A stretch of DNA of 64,000 nt from Pseudomonas viridiflava. GTDB lineage: Bacteria; Pseudomonadota; Gammaproteobacteria; Pseudomonadales; Pseudomonadaceae. The DNA lies in contig NZ_UUPU01000067.1 in the NCBI RefSeq assembly GCF_900591205.1, forward strand, positions 1 through 64,000. The letters are read 5' to 3'. The notes beneath the pieces are model-generated. The model saw only the letters and a list, made by a program, of their open reading frames with translations. It had not been told where the DNA came from and did no database searches. This document shows, in pieces, positions 16,196 to 24,808 of this stretch (position 1 is the stretch's first letter; the number at the start of each line of letters is the position of its first letter). The translations under genes were made by a program, and so were the position numbers.

Positions 16196-17761
16196 TTACG
16201 CAGGTGCTGAAGTGCGGATCAGGTGATCGAAAGCACTCAGGGAAGCCTTGGCGCCCTCGCCTACTGCAATCACGATCTGCTTGTACGGCACGGTGGTTAC
16301 GTCACCGGCAGCAAACACACCCGGCAGTGACGTCTCACCACGTGCGTCGACGATGATCTCACCACGCGGAGTCAACTCCACGGTGCCTTTGAGCCAGTCG
16401 GTGTTGGGCAGCAAACCGATCTGCACAAAGATGCCTTCCAGCTCGATGGTCTTGAACTCACCGCTGTCGCGATCCTTGTAGGCCAGGCCGGTAACTTTCT
16501 GGCCATCGCCTTTGACTTCACTGGTCAGCGCACTGGTGATCACGTCAACGTTCGGCAGGCTATAGAGCTTGCGCTGCAGCACGGCGTCGGCGCGCAGCTT
16601 GCTGTCAAACTCAAGCAAGGTCACGTGGCTGACGATACCGGCCAGGTCGATGGCTGCTTCAACGCCGGAGTTACCGCCGCCGATCACCGCCACACGCTTG
16701 CCCTTGAACAGCGGGCCATCGCAGTGCGGGCAGAAGCACACACCCTTGGCTTTGTATTCCTGCTCGCCCGGCACACCCATTTCACGCCAGCGGGCGCCGG
16801 TGGCCAGGATCACGGTTTTGGACTTGAGGGTCGCACCGCTTTCAAAGCGGATCTCATGCAGATCGCCGTGGTTTTTAGCCGGGATCAGGCTGCTGGCGCG
16901 CTGCAAGTTCATGATGTCTACGTCGTACTGCCGCACGTGGGCCTCCAGCGCGCTGGCCAATTTCGGCCCTTCGGTTTCCTGTACCGAGATAAAGTTCTCG
17001 ATCGACATGGTGTCCAGCACCTGCCCGCCGAAGCGCTCAGCCGCAACACCGGTGCGGATACCTTTACGCGCAGCGTAGATAGCGGCCGCCGAACCGGCTG
17101 GGCCACCGCCGACGACGAGCACGTCGAATGCATCTTTGGCACTGATTTTCTCGGCGGCTCTTTCGATACCGCTCGTGTCGAGCTTGGCGAGGATTTCTTC
17201 CAGACCCATGCGGCCCTGGCCGAAGTTCACACCGTTGAGGTAGACACTTGGCACCGCCATGATCTGGCGCTCGTCGACTTCGGCCTGAAACAGCGCACCG
17301 TCGATGGCCACGTGGCGGACATTCGGGTTAAGCACGGCCATCAGGTTCAGCGCCTGGACCACGTCCGGGCAGTTCTGGCAAGACAGCGAGAAGTACGTCT
17401 CGAAGCTGAACTCGCCTTTGAGGGCGCGGATCTGTTCGATCACTTCGACACTCGCCTTCGACGGGTGGCCACCGACTTGCAGCAGGGCCAGCACCAGCGA
17501 AGTGAATTCATGGCCCATGGGGATGCCGGCAAAACGCAGGCTGATATCGGCACCCGGGCGGTTGATGGAGAACGATGGCTTGCGCGCATCATCGCCATCG
17601 GTTTTCAGGGTAATCAGCGTACTGAGGCTGGTTACGTCCTGCAAAAGGGCTAGCATTTCCTGGGATTTCGCGCCGTCGTCGAGGGAGGCGACGATCTCGA
17701 TCGGCTGGGTGACCCGTTCCAGGTATGACTTCAACTGAGCTTTAAGATTGGCGTCCAACAT
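16196..17761 (-). CDS. ahpF: Alkyl hydroperoxide reductase subunit F
   Basis: A 521-residue FAD disulfide reductase that recycles AhpC with NADH. The N-terminal tandem thioredoxin fold carries the redox pair C128-Q-N-C131. The C-terminal thioredoxin-reductase-like part has FAD-binding GGGPAGSAAAIYAARKG, the CPHC centre in CFCPHCDGP and NAD-binding GGGNSGVEAA. It lies downstream of ahpC but with an intrinsic terminator between, so it needs read-through or its own promoter. Confidence 0.97.
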   Translation of the reverse strand: MLDANLKAQLKSYLERVTQPIEIVASLDDGAKSQEMLALLQDVTSLSTLITLKTDGDDARKPSFSINRPGADISLRFAGIPMGHEFTSLVLALLQVGGHPSKASVEVIEQIRALKGEFSFETYFSLSCQNCPDVVQALNLMAVLNPNVRHVAIDGALFQAEVDERQIMAVPSVYLNGVNFGQGRMGLEEILAKLDTSGIERAAEKISAKDAFDVLVVGGGPAGSAAAIYAARKGIRTGVAAERFGGQVLDTMSIENFISVQETEGPKLASALEAHVRQYDVDIMNLQRASSLIPAKNHGDLHEIRFESGATLKSKTVILATGARWREMGVPGEQEYKAKGVCFCPHCDGPLFKGKRVAVIGGGNSGVEAAIDLAGIVSHVTLLEFDSKLRADAVLQRKLYSLPNVDVITSALTSEVKGDGQKVTGLAYKDRDSGEFKTIELEGIFVQIGLLPNTDWLKGTVELTPRGEIIVDARGETSLPGVFAAGDVTTVPYKQIVIAVGEGAKASLSAFDHLIRTSAPA

Positions 17762-17797
17762 ACGGGCGATTTCCTATTAATTCGGTTTATTGCAGAC

Positions 17798-17833
17798 AAA
17801 AAAACGCCCGAGCGAATCTCGCCCGGGCGTTTT
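17798..17833 (-). terminator. Rho-independent terminator after ahpC
   Basis: On the minus strand an 11-bp stem with one mismatch (CGCCCGGGCGA against TCGCTCGGGCG, ATT loop) is followed by TTTTTTT. It stands between ahpC and ahpF and should make ahpC mRNA more abundant than ahpF mRNA. Confidence 0.9.
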
Positions 17834-17888
17834 AGGGGCGGATGCAGCTTACTTAAGTGCGGATTCCCGCCCTTGATACTTCACAGAC

Positions 17889-18452
17889 TTAGATCTTGCC
17901 GACCAGGTCCAGGGACGGAGCCAGGGTGGCCTCGCCTTCTTTCCACTTGGCTGGGCACACTTCGCCTGGGTGGGCAGCGACGTACTGAGCAGCCTTGATT
18001 TTGCGCAGCAGCTCGGAAGCGTCACGGCCAACACCGCCGTCGTTCAGTTCAACGATCTTGATCTGACCTTCCGGGTTGATCACGAAAGTACCGCGGTCTG
18101 CCAGACCAGCTTCTTCGATCAGTACGTCGAAGTTACGGGAGATGGTCAGGGTTGGGTCGCCGATCATGGTGTACTGGATTTTGCCGATGGCTGGCGAAGT
18201 GTTGTGCCAGGCAGCGTGGGCAAAGTGGGTGTCGGTGGAAACGCTGTAGATTTCGACGCCCAGTTTCTGGAATTCGGCGTAGTTGTCAGCCAGGTCTTCC
18301 AGCTCGGTTGGGCATACGAAGGTGAAGTCAGCTGGGTAGAAGAAGACTACGGACCATTTGCCTTTCAGGTCAGCGTCCGACACGTCTACGAAGTTGCCGT
18401 TTTTGTATGCGGTAGCTTTGAACGGTTTTACTTGGCTGTTGATGATAGGCAT
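17889..18452 (-). CDS. ahpC: Alkyl hydroperoxide reductase subunit C (2-Cys peroxiredoxin)
   Basis: A 187-residue typical 2-Cys peroxiredoxin that reduces hydrogen peroxide and organic peroxides. The peroxidatic cysteine is in DFTFVCPTELED and the resolving one in HPGEVCPAKW. The start MPIINSQVKPFKA is the family start; GGAGAGTC-type sequence precedes it. AhpF is downstream. An OxyR-like dyad lies upstream. Confidence 0.97.
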   Translation of the reverse strand: MPIINSQVKPFKATAYKNGNFVDVSDADLKGKWSVVFFYPADFTFVCPTELEDLADNYAEFQKLGVEIYSVSTDTHFAHAAWHNTSPAIGKIQYTMIGDPTLTISRNFDVLIEEAGLADRGTFVINPEGQIKIVELNDGGVGRDASELLRKIKAAQYVAAHPGEVCPAKWKEGEATLAPSLDLVGKI

Positions 18453-18542
18453 CGTTGACTCTCCGTCAGGGGTTAAGAAGTTGATGAGGTGAATCCTACC
18501 CACTCTCTTGGACGATGGCTCATTGGCAAACCTGATGCTGAC

Positions 18543-18559
18543 GATTGGTTTTCCCTATC
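18543..18559. promoter_or_regulatory. OxyR-like dyad upstream of ahpC
   Basis: GATTGGTTTTCCCTATC is an imperfect dyad (GATtGG/CCcTATC) about 90 bases before the ahpC start. It fits one ATTG-N7-CTAT half of the OxyR pattern; the second half is not clear. Assignment to OxyR rests on similarity and on the ahpC context. Confidence 0.4.
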
Positions 18560-18585
18560 AGGTAACTGTATTAATAGAAGAAATC

Positions 18586-19518
18586 TCAAAGCAGCGGTTG
18601 AGTGGCCAGGGTCATGCCAAGAAAGGGCGTCGCTTCAACATAGCGCATGGCGGATTTCATGTCGCTCCAGCCGACGTAACTCATCAATGACTTCAAATCC
18701 CAGCCACTGCTATGAGCCCAAGTGGCAAAGCCCCGGCGCAGCGAGTGGCTGGTGTATTGCTCGGCGGGGATGCCGGCACGCTCCAGGGCCTGGCGCAATA
18801 ACGGAATCACACTGTTGGGGTGCAAGCCCTCCTCGCCCAGGTTGCCCCAGCGATCGACGCCGCGAAACACCGGCCCGCGCACCAACGCCGAGGCGCTGAG
18901 CCAATCGCTATAAGCCTGCACCGGACACAGCCGCAGCAACGCCGGGGTCTGGTAAGTCTTGCCGAGGTTGTCGCGGTCACTTTTGCTGCGCGGCAGGTAC
19001 AGTCTGATCCCGGCGCCGGGCGTGGCGTGTACATGCTCGATAGCCAGGCGGCACAGCTCATCGCTGCGAAACCCGCGCCAGAAGCCCAGCAGGATCAACG
19101 CCGTGTCGCGCTTGGCGCGCAGCAGCCGAGGATGGTCCTGGATGGCGCTCGCCTCTTTCGCATCCGTTTCCAGAAAGGCCACGACCTGCTCCAAGTGCTT
19201 GAGCTGCAACGGCTCGGCTTGCTTCTCCCGCGCCGGATGCACCGCGCGAATCCCCTTGAGCACCTTGCGCACCACCGGCGCCTTGGTGGGGTCGGGGAAA
19301 CCCTGGCTGGTGTGCCACTGCGCCAACGCCGAGAGCCGCAGCTTCAAAGTGTTCACCGCCAGCACCCCGGCGTGCGCCACCAGATAGCGCGCCACGCTAT
19401 CGCTGGTTGCCGGCAGGAACCCGCCCCAACTCACCTCGAAGTGCTCAATGGCAGCGCGATAACTGCGGCGCGTGTTGTCGCGAGTCGCGGCGTCGAGGTA
19501 ACGATCCAGATCGCTCAT
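18586..19518 (-). CDS. Stand-alone tyrosine recombinase
   Basis: A 310-residue site-specific recombinase/integrase. The SAM-like core-binding region spans about 1-95. The catalytic domain shows Arg151 in FWRGFRSDEL, His258-Ser-Leu-Arg261-Arg262, the Trp284 of VGWSD in the second-His position and the nucleophile Tyr293 in SAMRYVEA. All catalytic positions look intact. There are no phage, transposon or cassette genes beside it; its only partner is the divergent KfrA-like gene. It may serve a chromosomal or plasmid-dimer-like resolution role, or be left from a lost element. Confidence 0.9.
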   Translation of the reverse strand: MSDLDRYLDAATRDNTRRSYRAAIEHFEVSWGGFLPATSDSVARYLVAHAGVLAVNTLKLRLSALAQWHTSQGFPDPTKAPVVRKVLKGIRAVHPAREKQAEPLQLKHLEQVVAFLETDAKEASAIQDHPRLLRAKRDTALILLGFWRGFRSDELCRLAIEHVHATPGAGIRLYLPRSKSDRDNLGKTYQTPALLRLCPVQAYSDWLSASALVRGPVFRGVDRWGNLGEEGLHPNSVIPLLRQALERAGIPAEQYTSHSLRRGFATWAHSSGWDLKSLMSYVGWSDMKSAMRYVEATPFLGMTLATQPLL

Positions 19519-19639
19519 GAAAGACCTATTCGTACTGCTACAGGCTGCTTTGAGGATTAAAACAGCTATGACACGGGATAATACGCCAATATCCCATCTG
19601 TTAAATCATGAATTTAAACGCGTTTTTATTCGTGTTACA

Positions 19640-19662
19640 GTATGTACATACATACTACATAC
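19640..19662. promoter_or_regulatory. Palindromic operator between recombinase and KfrA-like gene
   Basis: GTATGTACATAC (19640-19651) is a perfect 12-base palindrome, followed by TACATAC (19656-19662), so GTATGTA arms occur in both spacings. It lies 27 bases before the KfrA-like start codon, and KfrA-type proteins repress their own promoters by binding such repeats. Autoregulation and perhaps co-control of the recombinase are inferred. Confidence 0.6.
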
Positions 19663-19688
19663 CACATTACTAAATCGACGGAGACTCC

Positions 19689-20696
19689 ATGGCTCGCGGC
19701 GGCATCAACAAAGCAGTAGTTCAAACGGCACGCCTGGCGATCCTCGCCCGCGGCGAGAACCCAAGCATCGACGCCGTACGCATCGAAATGGGCAATACCG
19801 GCTCTAAAACCACGATTCACCGCTATTTGAAGGAGTTGGACGAGAGCGAAAGCCGCCTCGCGATCACCGAAGCGCCTATCGACGACGAGCTGGGCGAGCT
19901 GGTTGCGCGGCTGGCGCAGCGCTTGAAAGACAAGGCCCAGGAGCCGATCGACCTGGCTCTCGCGCAGTTCGAGCAACAAAAAGCCGCCCTGCTCGCCCAG
20001 GTGCAAGCCCTTGAAGAGGCTCACAGCCAACTCAAGCAGCAATTCGAGATCCAGGCGGCAGCCCTCGCGCAAGAAAGCGCCGCCCTGCAAACCGCCAGCA
20101 CCAGCCTGCAAACCGAGCAAACCCGTAACGCCGGGCTCAGCCAGGCGTGCAGCGATTACGAACTGCGGATCAATGACAAGGACGAACAGATTCGTTCACT
20201 GGAAGAGAAGCACCTGCACGCCCGCGACGCCCTGGAGCACTACCGCAATGCGATCAAGGAACAGCGCGAGCAAGAGCAGCGCCGGCATGAGGGTCAATTG
20301 CAACAGCTACAGGCCGAATTGCGTCAGGCCCAGCAGAGCGCCATGGTGCGCCAGGATGAAATCACCCAACTGCACCGCGACAATGAGCGGCTGCTGATCG
20401 AGCATCGAGTAACAGCGAAGGAATTGACGGCCCTGCAGGAGCAATCCCGCAAGGATCAGGCGCAGCAGCTCAAACTCAGCCAGCAAGTAAGCTTGATTGA
20501 GAGCGAGCGCACCCTGCTGCAAGAGCGCCTGCGGGTGGCTACGCTGGAAAGCCAGTCACGCCAGGACGCACTGGCCGAACAGCAACACACCCAAAAAAAC
20601 CTGGAGCTGGACCTCATAAAGGCTCAGGCCCAGGTCGAGGCATTGCGCCTGGCCGCCACCGTTGCAGCGGCGCCAGAGGCAACACCCCAGCCGTGA
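19689..20696 (+). CDS. KfrA-like DNA-binding coiled-coil protein
   Basis: A 335-residue protein with an N-terminal KfrA-type helix-turn-helix (residues 1-55, MARGGINKAVVQTARLAILA, then GSKTTIHRYLKEL) and a long alanine/glutamine/glutamate-rich coiled coil (about 75-320). KfrA proteins of broad-host-range plasmids bind operator DNA, self-associate through the coil and help plasmid stability. CGGAGACTCC precedes the ATG. It is divergent from the recombinase with a palindromic operator between them. Function on a chromosome is not known to me. Confidence 0.88.
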   Translation: MARGGINKAVVQTARLAILARGENPSIDAVRIEMGNTGSKTTIHRYLKELDESESRLAITEAPIDDELGELVARLAQRLKDKAQEPIDLALAQFEQQKAALLAQVQALEEAHSQLKQQFEIQAAALAQESAALQTASTSLQTEQTRNAGLSQACSDYELRINDKDEQIRSLEEKHLHARDALEHYRNAIKEQREQEQRRHEGQLQQLQAELRQAQQSAMVRQDEITQLHRDNERLLIEHRVTAKELTALQEQSRKDQAQQLKLSQQVSLIESERTLLQERLRVATLESQSRQDALAEQQHTQKNLELDLIKAQAQVEALRLAATVAAAPEATPQP

Positions 20697-22055
20697 TCAG
20701 TTGGCCACAGGCGTGCGCAGGGTGACGAACTCTTCCGCCGCTGTCGGGTGTACGCCGATCGTTTCATCGAAATGCTGCTTGGTCGCGCCCGCCTTGAGCG
20801 CGATCGCCAGGCCCTGCACGATTTCACCGGCGTCCGGGCCGACCATGTGGCAGCCCAAGACCTTGTCGGTGTCGGCATCGACCACCAACTTCATCAGAGT
20901 TTTTTCCTGGCAGTCGGTCAGGGTCAGTTTCATCGGCCGGAAACGGCTTTCAAAAATCTGCACCTCGTGGCCCTGGTCTTTGGCTTCTTCTTCAGTCAGG
21001 CCGACTGTGCCGATGTTCGGCAGGCTGAACACCGCCGTCGGGATCATCGCGTAGTCCACCGGGCGATAGAGCTCGGGTTTGAACAGACGACGCGCCACGG
21101 CCATGCCTTCGGCCAGGGCAACCGGCGTCAGCTGCACACGGCCGATAACGTCACCGATCGCCAGGATCGACGATTCGGCAGTCTGGTACAGGTCGTCGAC
21201 CTCGACGAAGCCACGCTTGTCGAGTTTCACGCCGGTGTTCTCCAGCCCCAGGTTGTCGAGCATCGGACGGCGACCGGTGGCGTAGAACACACAGTCGGCT
21301 TCCAGCACACGGCCGTCTTTCAAGGTGGCCTTGAGGCTGCCATCCGCCTGTTTGTCGATTCGCTCGATATCAGCGTTGAACTGCAGGTCCAGACCGCGCT
21401 TGGTCAGCTCTTCCTTCAAGTGCGTGCGCACCGAGCCATCAAAGCCGCGCAGGAACAGATCACCGCGATACAGCAGCGTGGTGTGCGCGCCCAGACCATG
21501 GAAAATCCCGGCGAACTCGACGGCAATATAGCCGCCGCCCACCACCAGTACGCGCTTGGGCAGTTCTTTGAGGAAAAACGCTTCGTTGGAGCCGATGGCG
21601 TGCTCATGCCCGGGAATCTGCGGAATCTGTGGCCAGCCACCGGTCGCGATCAGGATGTGCTTGGCCGTGAAGCGCTCGCCATTGATCTCGACCTGGTGCG
21701 GATCAACCAGGCGCGCATGCCCCTCATGCAGGGTCACGCCGCTGTTGACCAGCAGGTTGCGATAGATACCGTTGAGGCGATTGATCTCGCGGTCTTTATT
21801 GGCGATCAGGGTGGCCCAGTCAAAGTTGGCCTCGCCCAGGGACCAGCCAAACCCGCTGGCCTGCTGAAAATCTTCGGCAAAATGCGCGCCGTAGACCAAC
21901 AGTTTTTTCGGCACACAGCCAACGTTTACGCAGGTGCCACCCAGGTAGCGGCTTTCCGCCACGGCCACCTTGGCGCCAAAGCCTGCGGCAAAGCGCGCCG
22001 CACGAACACCGCCGGAACCGGCGCCAATTACATACAGGTCAAAATCGTAGGCCAT
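20697..22055 (-). CDS. gor: Glutathione reductase
   Basis: A 452-residue FAD/NADPH disulfide oxidoreductase that regenerates reduced glutathione. Evidence: FAD-binding GAGSGGVRAARFAAGFGA, redox centre GGTCVNVGCVPKK, NADPH-binding GGGYIAVEFAGIFHGLGA and the C-terminal GVHPTAAEEFV with the catalytic His. GGAGAGTG precedes the ATG. It abuts the end of the KfrA-like gene tail to tail with no gap. Together with ahpCF and gloA it forms a loose oxidative/electrophile defence neighbourhood. Confidence 0.97.
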   Translation of the reverse strand: MAYDFDLYVIGAGSGGVRAARFAAGFGAKVAVAESRYLGGTCVNVGCVPKKLLVYGAHFAEDFQQASGFGWSLGEANFDWATLIANKDREINRLNGIYRNLLVNSGVTLHEGHARLVDPHQVEINGERFTAKHILIATGGWPQIPQIPGHEHAIGSNEAFFLKELPKRVLVVGGGYIAVEFAGIFHGLGAHTTLLYRGDLFLRGFDGSVRTHLKEELTKRGLDLQFNADIERIDKQADGSLKATLKDGRVLEADCVFYATGRRPMLDNLGLENTGVKLDKRGFVEVDDLYQTAESSILAIGDVIGRVQLTPVALAEGMAVARRLFKPELYRPVDYAMIPTAVFSLPNIGTVGLTEEEAKDQGHEVQIFESRFRPMKLTLTDCQEKTLMKLVVDADTDKVLGCHMVGPDAGEIVQGLAIALKAGATKQHFDETIGVHPTAAEEFVTLRTPVAN

Positions 22056-22102
22056 TTCACTCTCCTCGGCAGGACATCAGCATACCGACTTAGATGGGGC
22101 TG

Positions 22103-22136
22103 AAAAACGAAAAAGCCACCCGAAGGTGGCTTTTTT
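22103..22136 (-). terminator. Rho-independent terminator after galU
   Basis: AAAAGCCACC (22111-22120) and GGTGGCTTTT (22125-22134) form a 10-bp stem with a CGAA tetraloop. On the minus strand T runs follow, 22 bases after the galU stop. Confidence 0.94.
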
Positions 22137-22158
22137 AGAGCGGTCAGGCAAACGTGAC

Positions 22159-22998
22159 TCAGTAAGCCTTGCCAGTCTTGTAGAAGTGCTCGTAGCAGAA
22201 GTTGGTCGCTTCGATGTAGCCTTCAGCGCCGCCGCAGTCGAAACGCTGGCCCTTGAATTTGTAGGCAATCACGCAACCGTCTTTGGCTTGCTTGAGCAGG
22301 GCGTCGGTGATCTGGATCTCGCCGCCTTTGCCTGGCTCGGTTTCTTCGATCAGCTTGAAGATGTCCGGGGTGAGGATGTAACGACCAATGATCGCCAGGT
22401 TCGAAGGCGCGTCTTCCGGCGCAGGCTTCTCGACCATGTCACGTACGCGGATCAGGCCATCACCAATGTCGTCACCGGCAATAACCCCGTATTTGTTGGT
22501 TTCGGTCGGGTTCACTTCCATGACCGCGACGATGGTGCAACGGTATTTCTGGTAGAGCTTGACCATCTGGGTCAGCACACCGTCGCCTTCCAGGTTCACG
22601 CACAGGTCATCTGCCAGCACCACAGCGAACGGTTCGTCACCAATCAGCGGGCGGCCAGTGAGGATGGCGTGGCCGAGACCTTTCATCTGGGTCTGACGGG
22701 TGTAGGAGAACGAGCACTCGTCCAGCAGCTTGCGGATACCAACCAGGTATTTTTCCTTGTCGGTGCCCTTGATCTGGTTTTCCAGCTCGTAGCTGATGTC
22801 GAAGTGGTCTTCCAGCGCGCGCTTACCACGACCGGTCACGATGGAAATTTCGTTCAGACCGGCATCCAGTGCCTCTTCGACGCCGTACTGAATCAGTGGC
22901 TTGTTCACCACCGGCAGCATCTCTTTGGGCATGGCCTTGGTCGCTGGCAAGAAGCGAGTGCCGTAACCGGCTGCTGGGAACAAGCATTTCTTGATCAT
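22159..22998 (-). CDS. galU: UTP--glucose-1-phosphate uridylyltransferase
   Basis: A 279-residue nucleotidyltransferase that makes UDP-glucose for surface polysaccharides and trehalose. The signature FPAAGYGTRFLPATKAMPKE is at residues 7-26, followed by NKPLIQYGVEEA; VEKPAPEDAPSNLAIIGRYI and the C-terminal FDCGGAEGYIEA are also typical. AAGGACCCAT precedes the ATG. Confidence 0.97.
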   Translation of the reverse strand: MIKKCLFPAAGYGTRFLPATKAMPKEMLPVVNKPLIQYGVEEALDAGLNEISIVTGRGKRALEDHFDISYELENQIKGTDKEKYLVGIRKLLDECSFSYTRQTQMKGLGHAILTGRPLIGDEPFAVVLADDLCVNLEGDGVLTQMVKLYQKYRCTIVAVMEVNPTETNKYGVIAGDDIGDGLIRVRDMVEKPAPEDAPSNLAIIGRYILTPDIFKLIEETEPGKGGEIQITDALLKQAKDGCVIAYKFKGQRFDCGGAEGYIEATNFCYEHFYKTGKAY

Positions 22999-23307
22999 AT
23001 GGGTCCTTACAAAGGGCTGTGCGTACGAAATTCGGCGCAGTCTAATCAGGCCGCAGTCACCTTACAATGGGTCCTGCTGGCGTTGCGATGTCATCATAGA
23101 GAAAAAATGTCCGCGTAAGTTCCGCTGATCTTACGAAGAGCATCTCCCCCGGCATGGCCAAAACTCCCGCACCTCGCCGTTTCCATGGGCCGAGCCCTTT
23201 TTAGCATGCTTTTGAACCCAGAACACTGACCTGGAATAACTTGCGCGGGTCTGCAGCATTTGGCGCTATGATTAGGCCCTTGAACCAGACCACGAGATTG
23301 TTAATAG
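22999..23307. other. Intergenic region galU / small ORF
   Basis: This 309-base gap should hold the divergent promoters of galU (minus) and the 61-residue protein (plus). I see no RNA gene, strong palindrome or credible coding frame in it. Confidence 0.5.
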
Positions 23308-23493
23308 ATGTCAGAACCAAAAGGCGTGAACGGCTACCTGATCACACAGCGAGCGGACGGTTGGCACTTGATCAACTTCCACGGCGACAGCGTTGCCGGG
23401 GCATTCGCCACCGAACAACAAGCTATTGCGGTAGCCGAAGTGTTTGTGGATGAAGCAGGCCATGCGTCGAGCAAGCGGCCCAAGGGCAAATAA
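23308..23493 (+). CDS. Small conserved-type hypothetical protein
   Basis: A 61-residue soluble protein, MSEPKGVNGYLITQRADGWH at its start and a lysine-rich end. The middle (GWHLINFHGDSVAGAFATEQ and AIAVAEVFV) looks like one small alpha/beta unit in the style of DUF2188-like proteins, but I cannot assign it. GAGATTG precedes the ATG and a strong terminator follows, supporting a real monocistronic gene. Confidence 0.7.
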   Translation: MSEPKGVNGYLITQRADGWHLINFHGDSVAGAFATEQQAIAVAEVFVDEAGHASSKRPKGK

Positions 23494-23510
23494 ACCGCGC
23501 CGCTGTGTTG

Positions 23511-23538
23511 AAAAAGCCTCGTTGAACGGGGCTTTTTT
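23511..23538 (+). terminator. Rho-independent terminator
   Basis: AAAAAGCCTCGTT pairs with AACGGGGCTTTTT (one wobble), followed by further T residues to 23538, 18 bases after the 61-residue gene. Confidence 0.9.
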
Positions 23539-23637
23539 GTGATTGTCTGTACCTGGGTGGCAGATCGCTATAATCTTCCGCAAACGCCCCACCACAGTGT
23601 CTGTACTCCCCTCCAACACCCTTGACGACGAACTCAC

Positions 23638-23919
23638 ATGAACAAGATTCTGGCACTGACTGCGGTACTGGCGCTCACCGGCTGCACGACCACCTCTGAC
23701 GTTTACCTGAAAAACGGCGAACAGGGCCTGACCATCGACTGTTCGGGCGAAGCCAATTCCTGGGCCAGCTGCTACGAAAAGGCCGATGCGTCCTGCGCCG
23801 GCACCGGTTATCGCATCGTCGGCACCGAGGGCACGCCCGCGCTGAGCGAGGACGACAAAACCCTGGGCAAGGACGTGGGCAACTTCAAGAGCCGCAGTGT
23901 CGTAGTGGTTTGCAAGTAG
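23638..23919 (+). CDS. Small lipoprotein
   Basis: A 93-residue protein with a lipoprotein signal peptide MNKILALTAVLALTGC (lipobox LTGC, lipidated Cys16). The mature part has four more cysteines (DCSGE, ASCYEK, ASCAG, VVVCK), so two disulfides are possible in the periplasm. TTGYRIVGTEG-like middle motif (GTGYRIVGTEG) recurs in small pseudomonad lipoproteins of unknown function. Confidence 0.75.
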   Translation: MNKILALTAVLALTGCTTTSDVYLKNGEQGLTIDCSGEANSWASCYEKADASCAGTGYRIVGTEGTPALSEDDKTLGKDVGNFKSRSVVVVCK

Positions 23920-23930
23920 GCGCGAGCGCC

Positions 23931-24161
23931 CTACAGGTGAATCTCGGCAAATTTGATCCCCAGGCCGCGAAGGGTCTCGATCAGGTCATCCAGGCGCGCG
24001 AATGACTCCACTTCGTCCTGCTCATCCACCAGAAAAAAACTGCGTCCGCCGCTTTTCTTGAAAAATACAATCCATTCAGCCAGGTCGGCAGGGTTCTGGA
24101 TGACATGGGTGGCCGAAATATGGCCTTCGCCATGGTGGGCTCTAACGTGTTCACGTTTCAT
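23931..24161 (-). CDS. Hypothetical protein
   Basis: A 76-residue soluble protein starting MKREHVRAHHGEGHISATHV. I do not recognise the family. The segment WIVFFKKSGGRSFFLVDEQD followed by a leucine-rich helix ending in GIKFAEIHL suggests a compact alpha/beta fold. I chose the ATG at 24161 since GGAAA lies upstream and the longer frame adds a tryptophan/cysteine-rich stretch with no start signal. It is convergent with the lipoprotein gene, 11 bases apart. Confidence 0.6.
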   Translation of the reverse strand: MKREHVRAHHGEGHISATHVIQNPADLAEWIVFFKKSGGRSFFLVDEQDEVESFARLDDLIETLRGLGIKFAEIHL

Positions 24162-24245
24162 GAGGGGTTTCCAGGCAAAGACAAATGCCGCGCAAACCCA
24201 GGGTTTGAGCGGCATCGCAGGGTCAGGTTTTTATCGGATTGAGCC

Positions 24246-24596
24246 TCAGCCGGAAATACACTCTTCACCGGCCTTCTTCACGTCAGCCGGACGGATAGGC
24301 ACATTCGACATGCTCTCGTAGAGCTTGATGCTGCTGCCACTCGAGCGCTCTTCAATCTCGAAAATCGCCGAGGGGTCGGCCGAGAACTTCTGCGGCACGA
24401 TCACCTGTATGCCGTCCTTGTGGGGCTCGATCTGCGGCGGTCGGCGTGTCGCCGACAATTTACGCACGACGCAGGCGGCATATTCCTGCGGTTTTTTCCC
24501 TGAGATGACTGCCAGCGTAGGCGGTGTCTGCTTGATATCTGCAACCGAAGCACATCCACCTATCGCCAAGGCCAGAACCAACACACTCCACTTCAT
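24246..24596 (-). CDS. Small lipoprotein
   Basis: A 116-residue protein with lipoprotein signal MKWSVLVLALAIGGC (lipobox IGGC, Cys15). The mature part contains EYAACVVRKLSATRRPPQIE and ends GEECISG. Function unknown. GGAGG-type sequence lies before the ATG. Similar single lipoproteins are common in pseudomonads. Confidence 0.75.
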   Translation of the reverse strand: MKWSVLVLALAIGGCASVADIKQTPPTLAVISGKKPQEYAACVVRKLSATRRPPQIEPHKDGIQVIVPQKFSADPSAIFEIEERSSGSSIKLYESMSNVPIRPADVKKAGEECISG

Positions 24597-24808
24597 ACAA
24601 AACCTCCGATAAAGACCCTACGACAGCGGGGATGGTAATTTTCTCCCGCCCACGTAGGATTTATCCCTGATAACTCGGTAAATAACTGTTTTAAATTGTC
24701 GACGCCGTTGAACACGGTCCGATAATAAACACGCTGGGGCTGATAAACTCTATCTTAACCTACGTATCGTTCTGATTTTTCAGAAAAAGCCCTTCTGGAG
24801 ACACCCTC

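Noticed and set aside
18586..20696. Prophage or integron around the tyrosine recombinase
   Set aside because: No phage genes, cassette array, flanking direct repeats or tRNA target were seen; neighbours are ahpC and gor.
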